NCBI GenBank assembly: GCA_947460245.1
Contig: CANHGL010000003.1
Location: forward strand, 1-64,000
DNA: 64,000 bases
Direction: 5' to 3'
From: Sphingobacteriales bacterium
GTDB lineage: Bacteria > Bacteroidota > Bacteroidia > Chitinophagales > JADIYW01
Positions 18,304-26,717 of this stretch are shown in pieces (the first letter of the stretch is position 1; every line of letters begins with the position of its first letter). Below the pieces are notes generated by a model. It searched no databases. It saw only the letters and a list, made by a program, of their open reading frames with translations, and was not told where the DNA came from. Position numbers and translations under genes: made by a program.

Positions 18304-19842
18304 TTGAAAAGGCGGCAACAAAAGGCAATGTTGATAATTATGGATGGATGGGGTATCAATAGAGATCCATCTTCTAGTGCCATTGAAGCAGCAGCTACTC
18401 CCTTTGTGGATAGTTTGTATTTAAATTACCCCAACACTGGACTTTTGACACATGGGGATTATGTGGGTTTACCCTCACATCAAATGGGAAATTCTGAAGT
18501 TGGGCATATGAATTTAGGTGCCGGCAGGATAGTTTATCAGGATTTAATGTTGATTAACCAAAAGATTAAAACCCTAGAGATAGAGAAGAATGAAGTTTTG
18601 ATGCAAGCCATGGACTATGCTGTACAGGAACAGAAGAAAGTGCATTTTTTAGGTTTAGTATCTGATGGGGGAATACACGCTCATATAAATCATTTAAAGA
18701 GTTTAATTAGTATTGCCCATAAGAAAGGGGTGAGCCAAAGTTTTATTCATGCTTTTACTGATGGGAGAGATACAGATCCAAAGAGTGGGTTACGTTTTTT
18801 AAGCGACCTGGAGGCGTATTGTTTAGATACCCCTACCCGTATTGCTTCTGTTTGTGGAAGGTATTATGCTATGGATCGCGATAGCAGGTGGGAGCGTATC
18901 AGAGAGGCCTATGATCTTATTGTTTCTGCGAAGGGTGCGAAGTTTTCTAATGTAAAGGATGGAATCAGTAATTCATACGGTAATAACATTACAGATGAAT
19001 TTATTAAGCCCTTTTTCATTACTGGTGCTGATGGAAATCCAACTGCAGTTATTGAAGAAGGCGATGTTGTAATCTGTTTTAATTTCAGGACAGACAGATG
19101 TCGGGAAATCACTATTGCACTGACGCAGCAAAATATGCCTGATTATCACATGTATTGTATGCCATTATATTTTGTTACCATGACCATATATGATGAACGC
19201 TTTAAAAATATAAAGACAATCTTTGGTAAAGACAATATAAAGAATTCTCTGGGTGAGGTTATTTCGAAAAACGGATTGACACAATTGCGCATTGCAGAAA
19301 CGGAAAAATATCCTCATGTTACCTTCTTTTTTTCAGGAGGCAGGGAGCCTGTATTTGAAGGGGAGGAGCGCGTTGTAATTCCTTCGCCAAAGGTTGCTAC
19401 GTATGATTTACAACCAGAAATGAGTGCCTATCAAATTAAGGATGCGGTTATCAATAAAATAGAGTCTTCTGCCCCAGACTTTATCTGTCTTAATTTCGCT
19501 AATGCTGATATGGTAGGGCATACAGGTATTTTTAAAGCAGCTGTAAAGGCGGCAGAGACCGTAGATACTTGTGTGGGTCAGGTAATTAAAAAAGCATTGG
19601 AAAAAGACTACTATATATTTTTGACTGCTGATCACGGTAATGCAGATTATATTGTTAATGAAGATGGTACCCCAAATACAGCGCATACAAAAAATATTGT
19701 GCCTTTATTTTTTATCAGCAATACCTTCATAGGTAATTTACAACCGGGCAAGCTTTCGGATATAGCCCCTACTATCTTAAAATCTATGCATTTAGAAATT
19801 CCTCAGGAGATGGATGGAGTAAATTTGCTACAAGAATCTTAA
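18304..19842 (+). CDS. gpmI: 2,3-bisphosphoglycerate-independent phosphoglycerate mutase
   Basis: Interconverts 3- and 2-phosphoglycerate in glycolysis, using two Mn ions and a phosphoserine intermediate. The 512-residue protein has the metal-site DGWG near its start, the catalytic serine in GNSEVGHMNLGAGR, HAFTDGRDTDP, and the late ADMVGHTG and TADHGNAD metal ligands. The start is a TTG: homologues carry 10-13 residues before DGWG, which the TTG gives, while the ATG at 18328 would leave only five. It begins a probable operon with the lipoprotein gene 2 bp downstream, then hisS. Confidence 0.95.
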   Translation: MKRRQQKAMLIIMDGWGINRDPSSSAIEAAATPFVDSLYLNYPNTGLLTHGDYVGLPSHQMGNSEVGHMNLGAGRIVYQDLMLINQKIKTLEIEKNEVLMQAMDYAVQEQKKVHFLGLVSDGGIHAHINHLKSLISIAHKKGVSQSFIHAFTDGRDTDPKSGLRFLSDLEAYCLDTPTRIASVCGRYYAMDRDSRWERIREAYDLIVSAKGAKFSNVKDGISNSYGNNITDEFIKPFFITGADGNPTAVIEEGDVVICFNFRTDRCREITIALTQQNMPDYHMYCMPLYFVTMTIYDERFKNIKTIFGKDNIKNSLGEVISKNGLTQLRIAETEKYPHVTFFFSGGREPVFEGEERVVIPSPKVATYDLQPEMSAYQIKDAVINKIESSAPDFICLNFANADMVGHTGIFKAAVKAAETVDTCVGQVIKKALEKDYYIFLTADHGNADYIVNEDGTPNTAHTKNIVPLFFISNTFIGNLQPGKLSDIAPTILKSMHLEIPQEMDGVNLLQES

Positions 19843-19844
19843 AC

Positions 19845-20453
19845 ATGGGAGATAGTAAAATTGATATAAGCTTGTTAAAAGCAGAAAGAAGGCTAAAAAT
19901 CATTTTTTTCTACATTTTTATTTTAGTTCCCATTGTGTTCATGGTATCCTGTAAACAGGAAAAGGCTGATATTTCTGAGAAAGGCTCTTATTTTGATTTA
20001 AAAGCTGTTGTAGAGGATGACATAGCCTATAATACCAAGAATGCTTGTGCGGAGCTGAAGCAAGTGATGGTAAATTCTATTCAGGAGCGCAAGTTCATTG
20101 CCAATGTAGATTGGTATAAAGAATTACAAGCTATATTAGAGAGTGATATCAATAAGCCTGCATGGAAAGGTAAGTTTCTGGTAGATACTATTATGGGTGA
20201 TTTATCTGGTCAGTATACTATTCAATACAGCGCTATATCTGATAAGATAAATATTAAACTACTGAAGGTGAGTTTTGTGAATGGTCATCTTGAAAAGATT
20301 TATATACTTAAGCAAATACAATCCTTTATTTTTGCATCTAATCAGACAATAGAATATTTTCCAAAGAAAGGATTCAAAGTATCGGGAGAGCAGCGTGCAG
20401 TAATGATGAAAAAATTTGATTTAAACGTAGAGGTAAATTATAGTTGTAAATAG
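19845..20453 (+). CDS. putative lipoprotein of unknown function
   Basis: A 202-residue protein that I do not recognise. A cytoplasmic N-terminus of about 18 residues precedes one hydrophobic segment (about 19-35) ending in the lipobox-like MVSC, so Cys36 may be lipidated. The rest (about 165 residues) is mixed, with a central AWKGKFLVDTIMGDL and a region of alternating strands YTIQYSAISDKINIKLLKVSF. It lies between gpmI and hisS, 2 bp and 5 bp away, so it is co-transcribed with housekeeping genes. The location gives no clear functional hint. Confidence 0.6.
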   Translation: MGDSKIDISLLKAERRLKIIFFYIFILVPIVFMVSCKQEKADISEKGSYFDLKAVVEDDIAYNTKNACAELKQVMVNSIQERKFIANVDWYKELQAILESDINKPAWKGKFLVDTIMGDLSGQYTIQYSAISDKINIKLLKVSFVNGHLEKIYILKQIQSFIFASNQTIEYFPKKGFKVSGEQRAVMMKKFDLNVEVNYSCK

Positions 20454-20458
20454 AGAAT

Positions 20459-21763
20459 ATGTCGAAGATAATTCCAAGAGTTTTTAAGGGAGCACGTGAT
20501 TTTTTACCTGAGCAGATGTTGCATCGGGAACGTATCATGCAAATTATGCGAACGACATTTAAGAAGTATGGTTTTGCTCCTTTGGAAACCCCTGCTATAG
20601 AATACCTTGATGTGCTAACTGGAAAGTACGGTGAAGATGCAGATAGATTAATCTATCACCTAAACTATAAAAATGGAACAAAAGATGAGGCGGCATTGCA
20701 CTATGATCTAACAGTGCCATTCTCTAGAGTAGTTGCTATGCATCCGGATTTAGTTTTACCATTTAAACGTTATCAGATGCAGCCGGTATGGAGAGCCGAT
20801 AGGCCTCAGCCACATCAGGGAAGATTCCGAGAGTTTTATCAGTGTGATGTAGACTGTGTGGGTGCTACAACAATGATTGTAGATGCTGAAATGATAGCAA
20901 TAACCTATGAAGTCTTATCTCAGTTGGGATTTACTGACTTTTTGATTAAAATCAATAATCGAAAAATCCTAAATGGGCTAGTTCAGTTTATAGGCCTTGA
21001 TGGCAATTTCACGCAAGAGGTTTGTCGCTCTATCGACAAGATGGATAAAATGGATTGGAAGGATATTGTAAAAGAACTGAAAGAAAAGAATATTCCTGAT
21101 GCTGCCATTGCTAAGTTAGAAGGATTACTCCAGAAAGATCTTTCTTTAGAAAGTCTTGGTGTAGAATTAAAGGAAGTGGAGGGTTGTCAGGAAGGTATAG
21201 CAGAGTTAAAGCAGGTCTTTACCTATTTAAATGTTTTAGGTATTCCTAAGCATGCATATAAATTTGATATTGCTTTGGCGAGAGGTCTCGATTATTATAC
21301 AGGACCAATTTTTGAAACTAAATTGCCGGAACATCCACATATAGGATCATTAACAGGAGGCGGCAGATATGATACGCTTATTGGTGCATTTACCGGTAAA
21401 TCAATGCCTGCAGTGGGTACCACGCTTGGCTTGGATAGAATTTATACCGCTTTGCATCAGCTTAATCTGCTTGAGGATATTAAAACATCTACGAAGGTTC
21501 TGGTAGGGAATTTTGGGGAGGATACAATGGAAGCTGCCCTTAAGTTAGTTGCTGCTTTAAGAAGCAAAGGGATAAATACAGAATTTTATCCTGAATCTGA
21601 GAAACTTAAAAAACAGTTTTCTTATTGCGACCGAAAAAATATACCCTATATCTGTATTATAGGGGAAAGTGAGCTTCAGGAAGACAAGATTTCACTTAAA
21701 AATATGAAGTCAGGGGAGCAACAAATGATGTCTATTCAGGAAATTATTGCCCTATTGCAATAA
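20459..21763 (+). CDS. hisS: histidine--tRNA ligase
   Basis: Class II aminoacyl-tRNA synthetase that charges tRNA-His. The 434-residue protein has motif 1 near ARDFLPEQM, motif 2 as GRFREFYQCDVDCVG, the histidine-binding ARGLDYYTGPIFE, and motif 3 AVGTTLGLDRIY. The C-terminal anticodon-binding domain begins around residue 345 (TKVLVGNFGEDT). Length is typical. It is the third gene of the gpmI unit; the next gene starts 38 bp on and may share the transcript. Confident call. Confidence 0.97.
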   Translation: MSKIIPRVFKGARDFLPEQMLHRERIMQIMRTTFKKYGFAPLETPAIEYLDVLTGKYGEDADRLIYHLNYKNGTKDEAALHYDLTVPFSRVVAMHPDLVLPFKRYQMQPVWRADRPQPHQGRFREFYQCDVDCVGATTMIVDAEMIAITYEVLSQLGFTDFLIKINNRKILNGLVQFIGLDGNFTQEVCRSIDKMDKMDWKDIVKELKEKNIPDAAIAKLEGLLQKDLSLESLGVELKEVEGCQEGIAELKQVFTYLNVLGIPKHAYKFDIALARGLDYYTGPIFETKLPEHPHIGSLTGGGRYDTLIGAFTGKSMPAVGTTLGLDRIYTALHQLNLLEDIKTSTKVLVGNFGEDTMEAALKLVAALRSKGINTEFYPESEKLKKQFSYCDRKNIPYICIIGESELQEDKISLKNMKSGEQQMMSIQEIIALLQ

Positions 21764-21801
21764 ATAACTAAACAATCACCCTTCTTCTGTGTTTGTACTA
21801 A

Positions 21802-22773
21802 ATGCAGGAGATAGTACGAAAAAATTATACCTCTCTTAATGTGTTGTTAATTATAGCAGGTGTTTATCATCTTCTTTGGGGTTGCAGTATATTAATTTTT
21901 CCCAATTTCTTTTTTTTCATGGAAGACATACCTGTTCCAAATTACATGGAACTATGGCAGATAACAGGATTTTACACAGCTATATTTGGTGTTGCGTATT
22001 TTATGGCTTCCTTTAATCCAATCAGGCATTGGCGTATCGTTTTCTTGGGCTTCATTACTAAGCTATTGATTGTTCTTTCTTTCCTTTGGAGTTACATCCA
22101 TGATACTTCTTCCTTTTATATTCTTTACAAGATGATTCTCGTAAACCATGGTATTTGGCTATTCCCATTTGGATTAGTATTGTACTATGCTTACAGACAA
22201 AAATATATAATAGATAACGAGTTGATAATTTTCAATAATTCTTCGGCCGATGAGTTACTTGAGATTTTTACTACTAATAAAGGTGATACTATTAAAGATA
22301 GTAGTAACGTACAACCTGTATTGTTGGTATTTTTAAGGCATATTGGTTGTGTGTTTTGTAAGGAGACACTGATGAATATTAAGAAGCTGAAAGACGAGAT
22401 AGATTTAGGAGATACTAAGATAATTCTGGTTAATATGACAGATGAAAAGAACTTCAGCAGAGCTTTGTTGAAGTACGACCTTTCGGATACAGATTTTGTA
22501 TGTGATCCAGAATCAATTCTTTATAAAGCATTTAAATTAAAAAGAGGCTCACTCACCCAGTTATTTGGCCTTAAAGTCTTATTCCGCGCCTTTCAATTCT
22601 GGTTAAAAACTGGGGACTTTGTCACAGTAGATAATGATGCTGATGTTTATCAGATGCCGGGTATATTTTTGATTTACAAAGGAGAGATTATAAAACAGTA
22701 CGTATATGAGTCTGTTGCAGATATCCCTTCACTTAAGCACCTGACTACACTTGATGCTAAAGTTCCTTCCTAA
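21802..22773 (+). CDS. membrane domain fused to a peroxiredoxin-like (SelL/AhpC-TSA) domain
   Basis: A 323-residue fusion. Residues about 10-145 form four hydrophobic spans (LLIIAGVYHLLWGCSILIF, a second near 52-70, a third near 78-97, and a fourth near 115-133). The C-terminal half is a thioredoxin-fold domain: VLLVFLRHIG with the redox motif C183-V-F-C186, then DFVCDPESILYKAF and VYQMPGIFLIYKGEI, as in SelL-related AhpC/TSA proteins. This suggests a membrane-anchored thiol redox enzyme acting on peroxides or quinone-linked substrates on the cytoplasmic side. The partner and substrate are unknown. It lies between hisS and the vWA gene on the same strand. Confidence 0.65.
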   Translation: MQEIVRKNYTSLNVLLIIAGVYHLLWGCSILIFPNFFFFMEDIPVPNYMELWQITGFYTAIFGVAYFMASFNPIRHWRIVFLGFITKLLIVLSFLWSYIHDTSSFYILYKMILVNHGIWLFPFGLVLYYAYRQKYIIDNELIIFNNSSADELLEIFTTNKGDTIKDSSNVQPVLLVFLRHIGCVFCKETLMNIKKLKDEIDLGDTKIILVNMTDEKNFSRALLKYDLSDTDFVCDPESILYKAFKLKRGSLTQLFGLKVLFRAFQFWLKTGDFVTVDNDADVYQMPGIFLIYKGEIIKQYVYESVADIPSLKHLTTLDAKVPS

Positions 22774-22795
22774 TTTACCCTTTAGTTTTACCCCC

Positions 22796-22823
22796 TTGTA
22801 TTGTAGTAGTTATTTTATATTTT
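22796..22823 (+). promoter_or_regulatory. possible promoter of the vWA/AAA pair
   Basis: TTG at 22796-22798, 17 bp, then TATATTTT at 22816-22823, one mismatch from TAnnTTTG. It leaves a leader of about 50 bases before the ATG at 22878. The spacing fits the Bacteroidota pattern. Confidence 0.4.
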
Positions 22824-22877
22824 TAAAATGAAGTGCTTTAATAGCCTACATTCAACATCTAATTTTCAAAAAGCGAG

Positions 22878-23981
22878 ATGATAGCCTATCGATTTTCCAA
22901 ATATATTTCCGTTACAGATCAGGATGCATCTGATTATGATAAGTTATTTAATATCATGAGGCAGATTCTTACTTATACCTCAGGCGATGTTCAAGAAGCA
23001 TTACAATGGCTTACTGAATTAGATAAACAATACAAGTTGTCTAATAATGAATATGGAATTGGAGATTTTGTCCGTGATTTGGTAGATAAAGGATATTTAC
23101 AGCAAGAAAATCCAAATAGTGATAATTTGAAGATTTCGGCAAAGATGGAAAAGTCTATTCGCCAGAGGTCTTTGGAAGATATTTTTGGAAAACTTAAAAA
23201 ATCTAAACGTGGAAATCATAAATCTAACTTTGGTGGAAATGGGGATGAGCCAACAGGAAATATCCGACCTTATCAGTTTGGAGATAAACCTGAGCAGATA
23301 TTAATGACAGAGTCACTGAGAAATGCACAAGTGAATAACACATCTGATGAATTTCTTTTACAAGAAAGTGATTTAGAAGTGTCGGAGCAAGAGCATCAGG
23401 TTCAGTCATCTACAGTGCTGATGATTGATATCTCTCATTCCATGATATTATATGGTGAAGACAGGATAACTCCGGCCAAGAAGGTTGCTATGGCTTTGTC
23501 TGAACTTATCATGACCAAATACCCTAAAGACACCTTGGATGTTATTGTTTTTGGTAACGATGCCTGGCAAATTAAAGTAAAAGACTTGCCTTATTTGCAG
23601 GTTGGTCCATATCATACCAATACAGTTGCTGGATTGGATTTGGCTATGGATATTCTCAGAAGAAGAAAGAATGCAAACAAGCATATATTTATGATTACAG
23701 ATGGCAAACCTACTTGTCTAAAAGAAGGACTAACTTATTATAAGAACAGTTTTGGGTTAGACAGAAAAATCATCAATAAGTGTTATAACTATGCTGCTCA
23801 ATGTAGAAGAAATAACATACCTATTACAACTTTTATGATTGCTCAAGATCCTTACCTACAACAGTTTGTTCAGGAGTTTACAGAGATTAATAAAGGAAAG
23901 GCATACTACACATCGCTGGATGGCTTGGGTGATTTTCTTTTTGAGGATTATGAGAGAAATAGAAAACGAAAAGTACGTTAA
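22878..23981 (+). CDS. von Willebrand factor A domain protein
   Basis: A 367-residue cytoplasmic protein. The first 170 residues are helical and charged and lack a named domain. A vWA domain follows with a full metal-ion-dependent adhesion site: DISHS (Asp184, Ser186, Ser188) and ITDGKP (Asp275), plus threonines near NTVAG at about 250. In MoxR-type systems and magnesium chelatase, such proteins work with a AAA+ partner; the AAA gene starts 46 bp downstream here. The protein may use the metal site to hold a client that the ATPase then remodels. Client and process unknown. Confidence 0.8.
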   Translation: MIAYRFSKYISVTDQDASDYDKLFNIMRQILTYTSGDVQEALQWLTELDKQYKLSNNEYGIGDFVRDLVDKGYLQQENPNSDNLKISAKMEKSIRQRSLEDIFGKLKKSKRGNHKSNFGGNGDEPTGNIRPYQFGDKPEQILMTESLRNAQVNNTSDEFLLQESDLEVSEQEHQVQSSTVLMIDISHSMILYGEDRITPAKKVAMALSELIMTKYPKDTLDVIVFGNDAWQIKVKDLPYLQVGPYHTNTVAGLDLAMDILRRRKNANKHIFMITDGKPTCLKEGLTYYKNSFGLDRKIINKCYNYAAQCRRNNIPITTFMIAQDPYLQQFVQEFTEINKGKAYYTSLDGLGDFLFEDYERNRKRKVR

Positions 23982-24027
23982 TTTTTATCTAGTAAATATT
24001 CATTTCAGAAAATTAGTTTTAAAAAAC

Positions 24028-25539
24028 ATGAAAAAAATAACAACTCTTGGTCAGTTAAAGAAGTCTTCTTATAAGTCTAAATCTATTAAGGAAGAATTGA
24101 GAGATAATTTATTGGAACGTCTAAAGGCACATCAAAAATCATTTAATGGAATAATAGGTTATGATACTACCGTTATTCCTGATGTGGAGCGTGCTATCCT
24201 GTCCAGGCACAATATTTTACTATTGGGGCTAAGAGGTCAGGCTAAGACCCGTATAGCACGACAGATGGTAAACCTCTTAGATGAGTATATTCCAATAGTT
24301 GGAGGTAGTGAAATATTGGATGATCCTTTTCAGCCTTTATCTATTTATTCTAGAAATTTAATTGAAATAAATGGAGATGAAACACCGGTTGAATGGGTGC
24401 ATAGAGATGAGCGTTTTGGAGAAAAGCTTGCTACACCAGATGTAACTGTAGCGGATTTAATCGGAGATGTTGATCCAATCAAGGCTGCTACGCAAAAGTT
24501 GCATTATGCTGACGAACGAGTATTGCATTTTGGGATTATCCCCCGTAGTAATCGTAGTATTTTTGTGATTAATGAGTTGCCAGATTTACAGGCGCGTATT
24601 CAAGTGGCTCTGTTCAATCTATTGGAGGAGGGCGATTTACAAATCAGAGGATTCAAACTAAGATTTCCTTTAGATATTCAGTTTGTATTTACAGCCAATC
24701 CTGAAGATTATACGAATCGTGGCAGTATAGTTACTCCTTTGAAAGATAGAATTGAATCGCAGATATTGACACATTACCCTAAAACTATAGCAGATTCTAA
24801 AGCGATCACTGCACAAGAGGCAAAACTATCTGACGCTCAACTTAAGCGAGTACTTATTCCTGATATATCAAAAGATCTAATTGAAAATATCGCTTTTGCA
24901 GCAAGAGATAGTGAGTTTGTTGACGAGAAAAGTGGAGTATCTGCTCGATTAACGATTTCTGCAATGGAGAATTTGGTAAGTACTGCTGAGCGTAGGGCTG
25001 TTTTAAACGGAGAAAAACAGACGATGATACGATTGTCTGATTTTTCTGGAGTTTTTGCTGCAATAACGGGAAAAATTGAAATGGTATATGAGGGGGAGCA
25101 GGAAGGCCCTGTTCGTGTTGCTCAAAATATAATTGATAAGGCTATTCGTAATGTATTTGTTCAATATTTTCCAAATCCTACTAAGGTTAAAAAAAGAAAA
25201 TCTGCACAATCGGAGGATACTATTTATCGTACGGTTCAGGCTTATTTTGAGGAGGGGAATGTGATAGATATAATGGTTGATCAGTCGGATGAAGCGTATA
25301 AAAAGAAATTAGATGGGATTAGCGGGTTACGTGACCTTGTAATGGCGCACGTAAAAGTAGCCACTAAAAATGAGCTATATGTATGGATGGAATTTGTATT
25401 ACATGGCATGGCTGCCTATTCTTTATTGAGTAAGTTTCAATTGGAGGAGGGTAGTAAATTTTCAGATATTACCACTGCTATGTTTAATTTCTCAAAGGGT
25501 GGAGAGGTAGATGATGATTTAAAAGAATTATTTACCTAG
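24028..25539 (+). CDS. MoxR/Mg-chelatase-like AAA+ ATPase
   Basis: A 503-residue AAA+ protein. The Walker A motif is GLRGQAKT (residues 67-74), the GxxGxAKT form seen in MoxR proteins. The Walker B position reads FVINELPDL, with Asn182-Glu183 where most AAA+ have Asp-Glu. Sensor 1 is in FTANPEDYTNRG, and the arginine finger region is near LKDRIES. The C-terminal 200 residues are helical. The ATG at 24028 is chosen over a longer open frame that would overlap the vWA gene by 140 bp. It pairs with the upstream vWA gene, as in BchI/BchD and MoxR/vWA modules. Its 3' end overlaps the convergent chalcone-isomerase-like gene by 8 bp. Chaperone-like activity is inferred. Confidence 0.82.
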   Translation: MKKITTLGQLKKSSYKSKSIKEELRDNLLERLKAHQKSFNGIIGYDTTVIPDVERAILSRHNILLLGLRGQAKTRIARQMVNLLDEYIPIVGGSEILDDPFQPLSIYSRNLIEINGDETPVEWVHRDERFGEKLATPDVTVADLIGDVDPIKAATQKLHYADERVLHFGIIPRSNRSIFVINELPDLQARIQVALFNLLEEGDLQIRGFKLRFPLDIQFVFTANPEDYTNRGSIVTPLKDRIESQILTHYPKTIADSKAITAQEAKLSDAQLKRVLIPDISKDLIENIAFAARDSEFVDEKSGVSARLTISAMENLVSTAERRAVLNGEKQTMIRLSDFSGVFAAITGKIEMVYEGEQEGPVRVAQNIIDKAIRNVFVQYFPNPTKVKKRKSAQSEDTIYRTVQAYFEEGNVIDIMVDQSDEAYKKKLDGISGLRDLVMAHVKVATKNELYVWMEFVLHGMAAYSLLSKFQLEEGSKFSDITTAMFNFSKGGEVDDDLKELFT

Positions 25540-26053
25540 AGTGATGGTGTCCGGTAAGTAGTGCTTCTTTTATTTTTCTGTCTTTTGGATTTCTCCCAAG
25601 GTAAATTCCAAAAATAGTTTCCGCAAACAGCTTGCCGTCTTTATTAGAATAGATTTCCTTTCCGTTTTTGAAAATTTTTAATTCGGATTTGTCGCTGTAA
25701 TAGATATCTATGATGTCTTTATACTGAATTTGGGAAGACTCCAAAACATGAATGAGTTGTTCTATAGTCTCTTTGTTTAAATGATATAGTTTTCCCATAC
25801 CCTCTTTCATGCCACTTTGAATATTTTCACTAACTGCCTTTGAGGTTGCAAGTGGAGTGATAATTTGCATACGAAGGCATCTCTCTATAAGGCTTTCAAC
25901 TCCAATTTTATCATGGAGGATAGGTGTTTCCGTATAAAGGGAAATAATATAGGTTTGTACAAAGAATTTTGTGCGAATAGCGGCTCCATTTAATATCAAT
26001 TCTTTGTTGTTAAGGTTGATATTCTCAGCTATTTCTATACCTGCAAGCTTCAT
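25532..26053 (-). CDS. chalcone-isomerase-like protein
   Basis: A 173-residue protein whose start IEIAENINLNNKELILNGAA leads to the AIRTKFFVQTYIISLY strand of the chalcone isomerase-like domain, and whose end FAETIFGIYLGRN matches the domain's closing helix. In plants true chalcone isomerases act in flavonoid synthesis; bacterial relatives are thought to bind fatty acids, and no flavonoid pathway exists here. Most Bacteroidota members I recall have a signal peptide; this copy appears to lack one. It lies 28 bp downstream of thymidine kinase on the same strand and may be co-transcribed. Function unknown. Confidence 0.7.
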   Translation of the reverse strand: MKLAGIEIAENINLNNKELILNGAAIRTKFFVQTYIISLYTETPILHDKIGVESLIERCLRMQIITPLATSKAVSENIQSGMKEGMGKLYHLNKETIEQLIHVLESSQIQYKDIIDIYYSDKSELKIFKNGKEIYSNKDGKLFAETIFGIYLGRNPKDRKIKEALLTGHHHSR

Positions 26054-26081
26054 GATTATTTTCTATGTTCTGAAAAGTTAT

Positions 26082-26666
26082 TTATTGGTCGGAGGTTTCC
26101 ATTCCTTTTGTAAAACATTCCCGACAACGAGGCTCATAGCTTTCTTTCTCTCCCAGTAATACTTTGACATCACTTTCTACCAAGCGATAGGAGTGATTAG
26201 CCAAAGAACCGCAACGGACACATATGGCATGAACTTTTGTAATATATTCTGCCTTGGCTAATAATGCCGGAATTGGTCCAAATGGTCTGCCTACAAAGTC
26301 CATATCCAACCCGGCTATGATAACACGAATACCTCTTTTTGCCAGTTGTTCGCAAACTTCAGGTAGCCCTTCGTCAAAGAACTGTGCTTCGTCGATGCCT
26401 ACCACGTCTACATCACTAGACAGTAAAAGAATATTCTGAGAACTGCTTACAGGGGTACTTGATATAATATTGGAATCGTGAGAAACCACGTGTGTTTCAT
26501 TGTACCGAATATCAATTGCCGGCTTAAAAATTTCAACTTTCAGATTAGCTATTTTGGCGCGTTTTAAACGCCTGATGAGCTCTTCTGTCTTTCCGGAAAA
26601 CATAGATCCGCAGACAACCTCAATCCAACCAGTTTTGGACTTATTAACATTTGGTTCTAAAAACAT
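26082..26666 (-). CDS. tdk: thymidine kinase
   Basis: Salvages thymidine to dTMP using ATP. The 194-residue type II enzyme has the P-loop [14 protein letters not shown] (about 21-34), the DEAQFFD motif with the catalytic glutamate, a lasso loop, and four zinc-binding cysteines in pairs CVRCG and CREC. Length is normal. It is divergent from the tandem-repeat gene with a gap of 51 bp between them, and the chalcone-isomerase-like gene follows. Confident. Confidence 0.96.
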   Translation of the reverse strand: MFLEPNVNKSKTGWIEVVCGSMFSGKTEELIRRLKRAKIANLKVEIFKPAIDIRYNETHVVSHDSNIISSTPVSSSQNILLLSSDVDVVGIDEAQFFDEGLPEVCEQLAKRGIRVIIAGLDMDFVGRPFGPIPALLAKAEYITKVHAICVRCGSLANHSYRLVESDVKVLLGEKESYEPRCRECFTKGMETSDQ

Positions 26667-26717
26667 TTATAAATTTTGAATTATAGCCTATAATTTCGAT
26701 CCAAATTACTAAAACCA

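Noticed and set aside
23839..24027. A longer version of the AAA gene starting inside the vWA gene
   Set aside because: The extra 63 residues are out-of-frame vWA sequence and look nothing like the family; ATG 24028 starts a normal MKKITTL N-terminus.
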